DNA of 64,000 bases from Marinobacter sp. THAF197a. GTDB lineage: Bacteria > Pseudomonadota > Gammaproteobacteria > Pseudomonadales > Oleiphilaceae. The stretch covers positions 3,906,001 through 3,970,000 of the forward strand of contig NZ_CP045324.1 of NCBI RefSeq assembly GCF_009363275.1, written 5' to 3'. A model generated the notes under the pieces. It was not told where the DNA came from and made no database searches. It saw only the letters and a list, made by a program, of their open reading frames with translations. A program made the position numbers and the translations under genes. This document shows, one piece after another, positions 16,410-25,778 of the stretch. Position 1 is the first letter of the stretch; each line of letters begins with the position of its first letter.

Positions 16410-19400
16410 CTACTGGGTCAGCAGCCGCTCCTGCAACTCCCGAATCACCCTCAACACCCGGCTCATTTCCTGCTGGGTTTTCAGATCCAGGTCCAGCTTG
16501 CCATCCATGGTTTTCACAAGCGGCACAATGGACTCCTCGAAGATCCTCGCAAACGCCATCAGGGCATCGCCCACCTGGGGTGGGCTGTCCAGGTTGACGG
16601 TGACCGCCGGGTTGAGCTGCACCGATTGCAGGCCTTCGGTGAGGCCGGTTTCCAGCGAGCGGGACAACTCGCTCAAGGCCTTGTCGAGATCTGGTTCGGA
16701 CTCCCTTCGGCTGTCCATTCCGGCCACCAATTGCTGTCCCAACTGCTGCATGTGCTCGGAAATCAGGCCCAGCTGGCGCACTACTTTCACGCCGGTTTCT
16801 TCATCACCACCGGCCTGTTGGCGGCGGCGGTATTCTTCGCAGATCGACTGCCAGCGGGCGGCTTCTGCCTCGCTCAGGGTGCCGCGCATCTGTTTGAGTT
16901 TCAGCAGGTTTTCTTCCGCGCCCTGGGTCAGCAGCTGGGATTCACCCTGGTAGTGGTCATCAATCAGGGCTTCCAGTTCCTCCTCACTCATGATCGGCGA
17001 CAGCTTCTCTGCCAGCTTGTTCATGTTCCGGTAACTGCCCTGCAGCTTGAACGTCGGCTCGGTGCGATAGGCCTCGGCCTGGGCACTGGAGGCTATGTAG
17101 GCCTGATTCACTCGCAGCACGGTTTCCCGCACCCGGATCATTTTTTTCAGCAGGGAGACAATTTCGTCCCGCTCGGCGGCGCTGTAATCGTGTTCAAAAT
17201 CGGAGTCCGCCACCGACTTGCCTTCGGCCAGGTCGGCAAAGCGGTAGAAATCCGCCATGCCACGGGTGGCCAGGGGCGCCAGCACCGGGTTGGAGCTCAG
17301 GCTGTTCTCGATGTAGGACAGTGCAAAGGCGTGCTCCATACCTGAGAGCACGTCACCCAGGTTGTAGATATCGGCCCGGTTGGCGAGCATGTCGGGCACT
17401 TTGAACACTTCACCGCTCTCGGTGTAGGGGTTACCGGCCATGACCACACAGAAGCGTTTACCGCGCATGTCGTAGGTGCGAGTGCGGCCGCGCCAGACCC
17501 CCTCAATGCGCCGGGTGCCGTCACACAGGGAGATGAATTTCTGCAGGAACTCCGGATGGGTGTGCTGGATATCATCCAGATACAGCATCACGTTGTTACC
17601 CATTTCCAGGGCCAGGTTCAGTTTGATCAGCTCTGCCTCGGCGGTGGAGTGCGGCGCTTTTTCCGGGTCCAGGGAGGTGACATCGTGGCCCAGGCTCGGG
17701 CAGTTGATCTTCATGAAGATCAGGCCCAGGCGGTTTGCCACGTATTCCATCAGGGTGGTCTTGCCGTAGCCGGGTGGCGAAATCATCATCAACAGGCCGG
17801 ACTGGTCTGTGCGCCGGTCTTCACCGGCGGTACCCATCTGCTTGGCCAGGTTGTCGCCGATGATCGGCAGATAACTTTCGCTGATCAATTTGTTGCGCAC
17901 AAAAGACGACAGCGGCCGGGGCCGGAACTCCTCAAGGCGCAGCTGATCGCGCCAGCGCTCCAGGACTTTGTGGCGGACTTCCTGCAATTGCTGCCAGCCG
18001 GGAATGATTTCCTGCCGGTGGTAGCGCAGGCGCTCATCGAACTCGTCCAGCTGCAGGCTCAGGGCGCGCTCGTTGATGCGGCTGTGCTGGCCCAGCAGGC
18101 CTTCCACATGAAAGGCCAGCTCAACGCTGCGAACGCCGGTCTTGATGGCATCGCCCACATTGAGGACGGCCACCACTTCCGGCAGGTAATGCATCAGGTG
18201 TTGCTGGTCGGTTTTGCCCATCCAGGCCTTCAGCCAATGCTGGGCAATGGTCCAGCGAGCCGCCGGCTGGCCGCTCACCACATCCAGTGCTTGCTGGTAC
18301 TGCGCAAACTGGTTATCCCGTTTCAGGGATTCGGTGAAACCGGCCGCCAGCTCACCCGCATAACGGGTGATATCAAACTGCTCGTTTTCCTCCGCCAGCT
18401 GCTGCACTAAATACTGGGCCGCCGACTCAATCAGGGTACGCTCGGCACTGCCTTTTTCCGCTAGCGCCAGCTGATGATGGGCGACAAACTCCGACATCTG
18501 CGGAGCAAGTTCCTGCTCCAGGGAGTACAACAATTCATTCGACTGCATCATCCGGCTGAGAATACCGGCAGACAGGCAGCGTGAACGCAACTGTTGTGCC
18601 GCCAGATCCTGCCGGGCCACCTCGGCCCAGTACAGCATGGCGAGGGCACGGGCCTTGGGGCTGAATCGAAGCAATCCGGCGCTCTGGATAGCCGGCCAGA
18701 GGGTACTGACGATCAAGGCGGCATCGTGGTCGTGAATGCCTTTTTCATAGCCCTCACGGTAGCGGGGGGAGGCGAATTTGCGGATGTAGTCGGTCAGCTC
18801 ATCCAGATCGGCCACGTTGACGGGCAGATCAGATGCCTGCCGGAATTCCTCAATCACCAGTGCCGCAAGGTACTCGGCCCGGTAGACCTTGTCTGACTCC
18901 GACGGCTGGCTCATGTTCCAGTAGCCGCGCAGGCGGTCCAGCTCTGGCTCGTCCAGGCGCTCATAATACTGGGTACCGGTCAGGTGGAGCAGCACGTGGT
19001 CGTCTCGCGGGATTAGCGTCAGGTCCAGCTCCTGCTGGTTGACACTGAACCGGTGCTTGCCCAAACGGATCACGGCGCCGCCATCTTCAAAGATATCGGC
19101 TTTATCACGAACACTTCTGAGCGCGGTGTCCTGGGCGGCCTTGAGCTGCCCCAGGCAGTCATCCGCTTCCATGGCCGCGCCCAGCTCCCGCAGCTCTTTG
19201 GCCATGCTGCGCAGGCGCGCCACCATGGCATCGGAGGCGAAGAAGGCGTGCAGTTCTTCCGGGCTGGCGAACCGCTCGGTCCGCCGGGTGACGTTCCGGA
19301 GTATGCGTTCGGCGGCATCGGTGAGTGTCGTTACCCGGCGCTGCTGCTGATCCTGCAGTTGCTGGCGCCGGGCCTCAATGCTTTCGTGGGCGTTCTCACG

Positions 19401-21659
19401 CTGCTCCAGAATGGCGGCAAGAAACTCATCGTATTCGCCAAACTGGCTTTCCAGTTCCTGCAACTGGTCGAGCATACGGGTCATCAGGCCATCGCATTCC
19501 CGCACATCGGTCAGGGAACTCACGCCGTTGGCCAGGCTCTGCTCAAACAACCGCAGCCGGGCGGCAAACTGGGCCCGGGCCTCGGCACTGCCCTGCTCTT
19601 TCAGGCGCAGTTCCGCTTCCGAGCGCTGCTGGTTGATGGTGGCGTAGATGCCGGAGATGTTATCGGTGATGGCGGTTTCCAGGGCGGCATCGTCACCGGC
19701 CATGGACGCCAGCATGCCCTGAATCATATCCAGCCCGGAAGTCAGCTCCCGGTAGCGGTCTACAATCTTGCGCAGGGTATCCCGGGTGTCGGCCTCGGCC
19801 AGGTCGGTCTGCAATTCGGTCAGGGTCTTGCGGTAACCATCCAGCGCCTCCGGTGAGGCCAGAAAACGGAAGGTTCGCTCCGTCAGCCGCTCCTCAGCCT
19901 CGGCCAGATCGCTTTCCAGCGTTTCGATACGGGCCTTATCGGCATACCGCCGATCATTCAGGGTGCGCACCCGCCCCCGATGTTCGCGCAGGCGGGCCAG
20001 GTAACTGACGAACTGATCCGGCGCTTTCCAGCTGTCCGGCTTCAGGTCTCGCATCAAAATGCCCTGAGCCTCAGCCACATCATTAATGGCGGTTTCCGTC
20101 TGCGCCCGGATGCTCTGAACTTTCTCATACTCATCCAGTACCAGTTCCGCAGTGCCACGGATGGTTGTCAGGTGCTGATGAAGCCCAGAGAACAGAACCT
20201 CTTCCTGCCTGCCAGACAGCCAGAAGAACTGGTCGAGCACCCGGTCAACGGTGCGAATCAGGCTGGTGAAGTGGCGCTCACTGGCGCTGGAGGAGTCCAC
20301 CAGCGTCACTACCGTGTTTAATTCGGCAATGCCCCGCACCAGTTCCGGATTGCCAATCCGAGCCAGTTCCGAATCGTTTGCCACGCTGGCCTGGGCATGG
20401 AAGCTCTCGGAGGTAAACGGGGTTTCCCATACCTGCAGCGGGTGCACCAGGGTCGGTTCGTTATCGGCATTGAAGACCACCAGATGACCGTTCTCGAACA
20501 GTGCGAAGCCATGGCCAATCAGGGGCACATCCGCCTGTTTCCGGATCAGGTTGTATCGGAACAGAATCACCTGCCCGGTGAGTTGCTCGTAGAACACATA
20601 CAGCATGTCCTCACCGTTCGGTGAGCGCAGGGTGCGCTTGAGCCGGAAATCCCCTTCCGGAATCTGGAAGGTTTTCAGTTCACCGGTGGTGAGGTAATAG
20701 CCGGAGGGGAATATGAGGCCATGATTGTCCGGCAACGACGCCACCGAGCCGGCCATGGCATCCACCCGTTCAACCTTGCGCTGGGTGCGATTGAACAGGT
20801 AGTAGCGCCAGTGTTTTTCGTTGAACGGCAGAATCCGCACCAGCAGAATCTCGCCGAGGTCAGCGTAGTCAAAGCTGGCGTCGTCCAGGGACTGGGAGTC
20901 AGACTCCACCGCGTCCTGATAGATGCCCTCGCCGGTGGCGGTGTTGTTCTCCACCTTGAAAGTGATGTTGCCCCGAAGGTTGTCAACAAACAGGGTGTCG
21001 GCAATGTTCAGATGCGGCGAACGGCCCTGTACCTGGCTGTCACGGCCAACGGTTTTCCAGGGGAAGCTGAAACGGTCCGGGAAGGTCAGGTCGCGCTCGC
21101 CCCGGTTGTCCACGTATCGGTTTACGTTGCCATCCGGCTTCAGTTCCCAGCGGAACACCCTCAGGTCGTCCAGCTTGTCCCCAATACGGAACGCCATCAG
21201 CAACATGCCCTTGAGGATGACAAGCTGAGACAGGGTGGCGGTGTTGTAGTACTGCTGCAGTTCCCGGAAGTCTGTGGCGAAGCGGGCATCGGTCAGGAAA
21301 GAGCCTTCGATGGCGGCTTCGGTCATTTCGAAACCGCTGTCGCCGTCATTCAGGTGGTACAGCCGGAACACATCCTCAACCGCCAGAGACTTGCGCAAGC
21401 CGAGCTGGAGATTGAAGCCGAACAGCAGTTTGTCCCCAAGACGAACCACATCGCGTGCAATGGCATTGTTTTCGGTTCTGACCCGGGCCCGGCCAAGTAC
21501 GTTCATGCCGGCACTGCCGAAAACCTCTTCCCGGGCCTGATTCAACCCGGACACCTGCTCCCGGAGCTGCCCGCCCTGCTCTTTCAGCCGCCGCTGGATG
21601 GTTTCGAAGGCAGAGCCTTCCTGAACAATGCTTTCAAGGCCGGTGCGATCCGTCGACAT
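16410..21659 (-). CDS. Giant coiled-coil AAA ATPase (commonly labelled DNA repair ATPase)
   Basis: A 1749-residue protein. The N-terminal third (about 1-480) is beta-rich and propeller-like, with repeated strand-turn units. Residues about 490-850 are long coiled coil with many Glu/Arg/Gln heptads. An AAA module follows: Walker A SPPGYGKTTLMEYV near residue 1299 and Walker B NNVMLYLDDIQ near 1361, then a sensor-1-like VVMAGNPYTESGE. The C-terminus is helical. This architecture is often labelled DNA repair ATPase, but nothing here shows a nuclease, SMC hinge or DNA-binding motif. Its place 78 bp before a flotillin gene suggests a membrane-linked remodelling role. AGGA lies 9 bp before the ATG. 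Confidence 0.85.
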   Translation of the reverse strand: MSTDRTGLESIVQEGSAFETIQRRLKEQGGQLREQVSGLNQAREEVFGSAGMNVLGRARVRTENNAIARDVVRLGDKLLFGFNLQLGLRKSLAVEDVFRLYHLNDGDSGFEMTEAAIEGSFLTDARFATDFRELQQYYNTATLSQLVILKGMLLMAFRIGDKLDDLRVFRWELKPDGNVNRYVDNRGERDLTFPDRFSFPWKTVGRDSQVQGRSPHLNIADTLFVDNLRGNITFKVENNTATGEGIYQDAVESDSQSLDDASFDYADLGEILLVRILPFNEKHWRYYLFNRTQRKVERVDAMAGSVASLPDNHGLIFPSGYYLTTGELKTFQIPEGDFRLKRTLRSPNGEDMLYVFYEQLTGQVILFRYNLIRKQADVPLIGHGFALFENGHLVVFNADNEPTLVHPLQVWETPFTSESFHAQASVANDSELARIGNPELVRGIAELNTVVTLVDSSSASERHFTSLIRTVDRVLDQFFWLSGRQEEVLFSGLHQHLTTIRGTAELVLDEYEKVQSIRAQTETAINDVAEAQGILMRDLKPDSWKAPDQFVSYLARLREHRGRVRTLNDRRYADKARIETLESDLAEAEERLTERTFRFLASPEALDGYRKTLTELQTDLAEADTRDTLRKIVDRYRELTSGLDMIQGMLASMAGDDAALETAITDNISGIYATINQQRSEAELRLKEQGSAEARAQFAARLRLFEQSLANGVSSLTDVRECDGLMTRMLDQLQELESQFGEYDEFLAAILEQRENAHESIEARRQQLQDQQQRRVTTLTDAAERILRNVTRRTERFASPEELHAFFASDAMVARLRSMAKELRELGAAMEADDCLGQLKAAQDTALRSVRDKADIFEDGGAVIRLGKHRFSVNQQELDLTLIPRDDHVLLHLTGTQYYERLDEPELDRLRGYWNMSQPSESDKVYRAEYLAALVIEEFRQASDLPVNVADLDELTDYIRKFASPRYREGYEKGIHDHDAALIVSTLWPAIQSAGLLRFSPKARALAMLYWAEVARQDLAAQQLRSRCLSAGILSRMMQSNELLYSLEQELAPQMSEFVAHHQLALAEKGSAERTLIESAAQYLVQQLAEENEQFDITRYAGELAAGFTESLKRDNQFAQYQQALDVVSGQPAARWTIAQHWLKAWMGKTDQQHLMHYLPEVVAVLNVGDAIKTGVRSVELAFHVEGLLGQHSRINERALSLQLDEFDERLRYHRQEIIPGWQQLQEVRHKVLERWRDQLRLEEFRPRPLSSFVRNKLISESYLPIIGDNLAKQMGTAGEDRRTDQSGLLMMISPPGYGKTTLMEYVANRLGLIFMKINCPSLGHDVTSLDPEKAPHSTAEAELIKLNLALEMGNNVMLYLDDIQHTHPEFLQKFISLCDGTRRIEGVWRGRTRTYDMRGKRFCVVMAGNPYTESGEVFKVPDMLANRADIYNLGDVLSGMEHAFALSYIENSLSSNPVLAPLATRGMADFYRFADLAEGKSVADSDFEHDYSAAERDEIVSLLKKMIRVRETVLRVNQAYIASSAQAEAYRTEPTFKLQGSYRNMNKLAEKLSPIMSEEELEALIDDHYQGESQLLTQGAEENLLKLKQMRGTLSEAEAARWQSICEEYRRRQQAGGDEETGVKVVRQLGLISEHMQQLGQQLVAGMDSRRESEPDLDKALSELSRSLETGLTEGLQSVQLNPAVTVNLDSPPQVGDALMAFARIFEESIVPLVKTMDGKLDLDLKTQQEMSRVLRVIRELQERLLTQ

Positions 21660-21737
21660 ACCAAATCATCCTGAACTGAAGGGAAATCTGAAAGGGAACA
21701 GTGACCGCCGAAGCTAAGTCCGGCGGTCACTGGAGCT

Positions 21738-23741
21738 TCAGGCGGTTTCCGAAGTCCGGCTGGACTTCTCACCGGAAACCCGTCCGGCGATGCCGGCCAG
21801 GGCTGCCTGCAGCGAGGGCGACTTATCCAGAACGCCCTGCACACTTTTGCCGTAACCCAGCCCCTGGGCAAACTTCTCGAAGATGCCGCCGTCGCCGCCA
21901 ATCATTTCAAACTTGGCGTCTTTCAGGGCCGCCGCCATCACGCGACCATTTTCCAGCAGGCCGGTTTTCTGGGCTTCGATCTGCGCCATCACTTCCTTCT
22001 CATGAACTTCCAGGTTCATGCGGAACTCTTCAAAGTGACGTGCCTCTTCAGACATGTTGTCGTAGGCTTTGAGCTTCTCGACCAGGCCAGATGCTTCGGC
22101 CTTGGCCATGGCTTCGCGGGCATCGGCCTTGGCCAGACCCATGCGCTGCTCGCCTTCCGCATCCGCCAGTACCATGGCTTTACGGGCATCCGCTTTGGCC
22201 AGACCCAGCTTCTCTTCGCCCATGGCTTCGGTTTCAAGGCGTTGCTCCAGCACGCGTACTTCGGCCAGGCCGGCTTCTTCGTCAGCCTTCGCGGTGGCCG
22301 ATTTAACTTCAGCACGGGCCAGACCATCCGCACGGATCGCGGTTGCCTGAGCTTCCTTGACCTGGGCATCGGCCAGGCCATCGGCCGCTGCCATCGCCTG
22401 ACGACCACGGGCCAGCTTCTCATCCGCCACCGATTTCTTCTCGGCCGCGTCCATATCTGCCTGTGCTTTAACACGCACCTGCTCGGCTTCCAGCTTGGAA
22501 CGTTCAAACGCTGCTTCCGCAGCCTTCACATCCATCAGCTTCAGCTCTTCGGCGTCGGCTTCGGCCGCAACCACTTTCTTCACCTTCAAACGCTCAGCTT
22601 CGGAACGGTTACGAACATCCTTGATGTTCTCTTCCTCTTCCGCCACGTTTCGCTCAACCGCAATACGCTGGCTGGTGATGTCGGCAATTTCCTTGCGCTC
22701 TTCTTCCAGCGCTTTTTCCATGCCGATGCGCTCGATTTCCACCGCACGCTCACGGTTTACATCTTCCAGCTCACGGGCCTGGCGAATGCGCACTTCCTCA
22801 ATCTGCACCGCACGCTCACGGGCCTTCATGGCCATCTCGATCTGGCGCTGTTTGTTTTCTTCGGCAATGGCCAGCTCTTCATCGGTCTTGATGCGAGCCG
22901 CTTCAGCGCGGGCGCGCTCCTGCTCACGAACCTGCTCGGTTTCCGAGGTTTCGCGGGCCTGCAACGTCTCGATTTCGCGGCGCTGGCGGGCTTCGGCATC
23001 CGCCTGACTGCGTTCCAGCTCCAGAGAAGCCTCACGAGCGGACACATTCTTGCGCTGGATTTCCAGCTCCTGGTCACGCTCCAGGCGGTTGGTTTCTACG
23101 TTGTGCAGCGCAGTGATTTCAGTGATGCGCTTGATACCCTCGGAATCCAGAATGTTGTTCGGATCCAGAGAGGTTTTCGGCGTTTGCTCCAGGTAATCGA
23201 TGGCCACGTCTTCGAGGATGTAGCCATTCAAATCTTCGCCGATGGTTTCAACAATGGAATCCCGGAACCGCTGCCGTTCTTCGAACAGCTGCATGAACTC
23301 CAACTTCTTACCAACCGTTTTCAGCGCTTCACTGAACTTGGCATTGAACAGTTCGTTGACCGCATCGCGGTCAGAGGCACGGCCAACCCCAACCGATTTG
23401 GCAACCCGCAAGACATCATCTGCGGTTTCGTTGACCCGCAGGTAGAAAGCAACGGTGATATCCGCCCGCAGGTTGTCCTTACAGATCAACCCTTCCTTAC
23501 CGGTGCGGTTCAGCTCCAGGGTAATGACCGAGATTTTCATGGTCTCGGAACGGTGAATAACCGGCAGAACCATGGCGCCGGTGAAGTACACCTTCGGGGT
23601 GGGCGACAGATCGTTCACGATCAGGGCTTGCCCCTGATCAACCTTGCGATAGAAAGCCTTGAACAGGGCCAGAATGCCCAGTATCAACAAGACCAGAACG
23701 CCGACAGTCATGAAGACCGGGATGATCCAAGATAAATCCAT
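21738..23741 (-). CDS. Flotillin / SPFH domain membrane protein (YqiK-like)
   Basis: A 667-residue protein with one N-terminal membrane helix (residues about 5-27). An SPFH/Band-7 domain follows (about 30-210, including VYFTGAMVLPVIHRSETMKIS). A very long Ala/Glu-rich coiled coil runs to about residue 590 and contains near-tandem repeats of GLAKADAR.AM. The C-terminal helix is Gly/Ala-rich. This is the flotillin plan and matches E. coli YqiK. It would oligomerise in inner-membrane microdomains and act as a scaffold. AGGAG precedes the ATG. The YqiJ-like gene upstream, 43 bp away, repeats the E. coli yqiJ-yqiK pairing. Confidence 0.93.
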   Translation of the reverse strand: MDLSWIIPVFMTVGVLVLLILGILALFKAFYRKVDQGQALIVNDLSPTPKVYFTGAMVLPVIHRSETMKISVITLELNRTGKEGLICKDNLRADITVAFYLRVNETADDVLRVAKSVGVGRASDRDAVNELFNAKFSEALKTVGKKLEFMQLFEERQRFRDSIVETIGEDLNGYILEDVAIDYLEQTPKTSLDPNNILDSEGIKRITEITALHNVETNRLERDQELEIQRKNVSAREASLELERSQADAEARQRREIETLQARETSETEQVREQERARAEAARIKTDEELAIAEENKQRQIEMAMKARERAVQIEEVRIRQARELEDVNRERAVEIERIGMEKALEEERKEIADITSQRIAVERNVAEEEENIKDVRNRSEAERLKVKKVVAAEADAEELKLMDVKAAEAAFERSKLEAEQVRVKAQADMDAAEKKSVADEKLARGRQAMAAADGLADAQVKEAQATAIRADGLARAEVKSATAKADEEAGLAEVRVLEQRLETEAMGEEKLGLAKADARKAMVLADAEGEQRMGLAKADAREAMAKAEASGLVEKLKAYDNMSEEARHFEEFRMNLEVHEKEVMAQIEAQKTGLLENGRVMAAALKDAKFEMIGGDGGIFEKFAQGLGYGKSVQGVLDKSPSLQAALAGIAGRVSGEKSSRTSETA

Positions 23742-23784
23742 TTACGCTTTCTCCTGAGCTGATTGGAAGGACGCTTGTGCAGGG

Positions 23785-24411
23785 TTAACCGGCGGAGTCG
23801 CCGGACAGAAATTCAGCTTCCGGCACCACCCACCAGGCGTTGGCATCCGGAATATGTTCAATGAGGATGGCCCGCTCCCGATGGGACAACGGGGAATGGC
23901 TACGCACCTGCAACACCAGGTGGGCACCGTCCAGATGGGCTTCTGCCCGCCCGAATGTTTCAGAAACCGAGGAGGAAATCACCACGCAGGGTGTTCCGAT
24001 AATGCGTTTTTGCAGAGGCGGCAGATAGGCACGGCGAAACAGGGGCCGAAGGGGACGAACGACAATGGACGTGACCAACAGGCCGGCAACCAGGGCTGTG
24101 AACAGCACCGCCAGCGCGTACAACCAGTGCAGAATGCCCGACGGCACCAGTGCGCCCAAGGCCAGAACAATGAAATAACTGGTCAACCAGCCAGCCAGGA
24201 ACAACAGGGTGAGCACCAGCGGCAGGGGCACACCTTGCAACCCGAGGGTCACCATCAGACCACTGAAATCACCGGCAACATCAAGATCACCCTCGGCATC
24301 GACATCGCCCATACCAGAGAGCGAAATCAGCCAATAGATGATGGCCACGCAAAGCAGTACGGAGAAAACCACCGTCGGGAAGGAGAACGCAACTGCGAAG
24401 AATGTTTCCAT
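23785..24411 (-). CDS. YqiJ-like inner-membrane OB-fold protein
   Basis: A 208-residue protein with about three hydrophobic helices (residues about 5-33, 63-85 and 94-117), followed by a soluble beta-rich C-terminal domain (RIIGTPCVVISSSVSETFGR to GAHLVLQVRSHS) typical of the OB-fold/NfeD-like part of YqiJ (DUF1449). NfeD- and YqiJ-type proteins are standard partners of SPFH proteins. It should sit in the inner membrane and regulate or anchor the flotillin encoded next to it. It is the first gene of the leftward operon. No strong ribosome-binding site is visible before the ATG. Confidence 0.85.
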   Translation of the reverse strand: METFFAVAFSFPTVVFSVLLCVAIIYWLISLSGMGDVDAEGDLDVAGDFSGLMVTLGLQGVPLPLVLTLLFLAGWLTSYFIVLALGALVPSGILHWLYALAVLFTALVAGLLVTSIVVRPLRPLFRRAYLPPLQKRIIGTPCVVISSSVSETFGRAEAHLDGAHLVLQVRSHSPLSHRERAILIEHIPDANAWWVVPEAEFLSGDSAG

Positions 24412-24500
24412 ACGCGACCAGACATCCGTTCCGGTAAATCCAAGGGGTGACAGTTCATGTCAACAATTAGGCGTTGTTTATAACGCAAACAAACTATTTC

Positions 24501-24554
24501 TTGCAAATATTTAATTGCGGAGTATAGACTCGGCTTATTGACATAAAATGTCAA
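24501..24554 (+). promoter_or_regulatory. Candidate promoter and palindromic operator for the yjfI-pspA operon
   Basis: TTGCAA (24501-24506) and TATAGA (24523-24528) are spaced 16 bp apart. Directly downstream, at the expected transcription start, lies a perfect 17-bp palindrome, TTGACAT-AAA-ATGTCAA (24538-24554). A dimeric regulator bound there would cover the start site. The 206-bp spacer also carries GCGTT/AACGC (24471-24486) nearer the leftward flotillin operon. No clear -24/-12 sigma-54 element of the kind used by E. coli psp was found. Confidence 0.45.
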
Positions 24555-24617
24555 GCGACAGGACAAGGTTCGTCCGGATCGGCCGAACCGATTCAATGCC
24601 ACAGGAAGGAGCTATTC

Positions 24618-25022
24618 GTGGACACTCAATCCCTCACCCTGGCCTTGGGTGATGCTACCCATGCAGGCCGTACCTTTGATGTGATGCCCGTAGCCGGTGA
24701 CGAGCCGGTACTGCAAGTGGTCGTTTCCGGCGCTGAAGAAACGCCGGTGTACGTTACCGTAACCGACACCCAGATTCTGTGCCTTGCGTACCTTTTTGAC
24801 GAACAGGAACTGAACCCGGAACGCCTGAACGAACTGCATGAAAACATGCTCCGGCTGAGCGTACCCATGCCCCTCAGCGCACTGGGAAGAACCGGCGATC
24901 ATTACGTGGTGTATGGCGCCTTGAGCCCCACCTCCGGTACGACCGAAATCATGCAGGAACTGGTCACGCTTGCCGAGAATGCCATCGACCTGTTACAGAC
25001 TTTTGAAGACTACCTGGCTTGA
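24618..25022 (+). CDS. yjfI: YjfI family protein (DUF2170)
   Basis: A 134-residue soluble protein matching the DUF2170/YjfI family, which is found next to PspA homologues. Signature segments include PVYVTVTDTQILCLAYLFD, LHENMLRLSVPMPLSALG and HYVVYGALSPTS. It has no membrane helix. The start is GTG at 24618, with AGGAAGGAG 6 bp upstream. The 14-bp gap to the PspA gene indicates one transcript. The function is not established. By association it takes part in membrane-stress handling, perhaps by controlling PspA assembly. Confidence 0.88.
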   Translation: MDTQSLTLALGDATHAGRTFDVMPVAGDEPVLQVVVSGAEETPVYVTVTDTQILCLAYLFDEQELNPERLNELHENMLRLSVPMPLSALGRTGDHYVVYGALSPTSGTTEIMQELVTLAENAIDLLQTFEDYLA

Positions 25023-25036
25023 GTGAGGGCTGAACC

Positions 25037-25732
25037 ATGAGAACCGTACTGAAGAAAATTCTGACCGCCATGCGCGGTGGCGTTAACGAACTGGGTGAAG
25101 CCGTTGTGGATGGCCAGGGCAACCGCATTCTGGAGCAGGAACTGCGAGACGCCGAACAGGAACTGAAACAGGCCAAGCAGGAACTGGCTGCCCTGATGGC
25201 CGAATCCGCATCGCTGGCCCGGCAGATCCGCGTTGAGCAGGACAGCGCCAGCAAACGCGAACAGGACGCCAGCAAGGCATTGGCCGCCGGCCAGGAAGAC
25301 CTGGCCCGGGAAGTGGCAGAACGCATTGTGGGCCACGAACGCCGCGCCGGGGAACTGACCCAGACCCGCGAATTGCTGCAACAGCGCATCAGCGGCCTGA
25401 AAGAGCGCGTACAGCGGGCAGAAAAGCAGCTGGCCGACTACCGCCGGGAACTGCAGGTGGTGAAAACCAACGAGCGAGTACTGCGCACCACCGCCCAGAT
25501 CGACACCAATATCAACAGCAACCAGTCGTCCCTGAGCACTGCCAAGGAAACGCTGGAGCGAATCCGCGATCGCCAGGCCCGGGAAGAAGACCGGCAAACC
25601 GCCAGCGCTACGCTTGAGAAAGAACTCACCGGGGCAGACCTGGATGAGAAACTGAAGGCCGCTGGCATTGATAGCGAGCAAGACGCGGTAAACGATGTCC
25701 TTGCCCGCCTGAAAGGCAACCAGGCTCAGTAA
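25037..25732 (+). CDS. PspA/IM30 (ESCRT-III-like) family protein, YjfJ type
   Basis: A 231-residue, almost wholly helical protein with long Glu/Gln/Arg-rich coiled coils (EQELRDAEQELKQAKQELA, then RISGLKERVQRAEKQLADYR) and the PspA/Vipp1 helix arrangement. It begins with an amphipathic helix (RTVLKKILTAMRGGVNELGE) that would insert into stressed membranes. PspA proteins polymerise into rods that stabilise or remodel damaged inner membrane. The yjfI neighbour marks it as the YjfJ branch rather than classical PspA, and no pspB, pspC or pspF is present. It probably works alongside the divergently encoded flotillin. Confidence 0.9.
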   Translation: MRTVLKKILTAMRGGVNELGEAVVDGQGNRILEQELRDAEQELKQAKQELAALMAESASLARQIRVEQDSASKREQDASKALAAGQEDLAREVAERIVGHERRAGELTQTRELLQQRISGLKERVQRAEKQLADYRRELQVVKTNERVLRTTAQIDTNINSNQSSLSTAKETLERIRDRQAREEDRQTASATLEKELTGADLDEKLKAAGIDSEQDAVNDVLARLKGNQAQ

Positions 25733-25740
25733 CACGTTGC

Positions 25741-25761
25741 GCGCCCCCAACACGGGGGCGC
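25741..25761 (+). other. GC-rich hairpin between the PspA gene and the next gene
   Basis: GCGCCCCC, a 5-nt AACAC loop and GGGGGCGC form a perfect 8-bp stem just after the PspA stop. There is no T tract behind it, so it is more likely a transcript-stabilising or attenuating hairpin than a full terminator. It ends 17 bp before the ATG of the next gene. Confidence 0.5.
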
Positions 25762-25778
25762 CTATCCAGGCTAAGCCA

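Noticed and set aside
22002..23735. 577-codon open frame opposite the flotillin gene
   Set aside because: It is a mirror of the repetitive Ala/Glu/Arg coiled coil (read back as Leu/Phe/Arg/Gly) and has no ribosome-binding site or recognisable domain.
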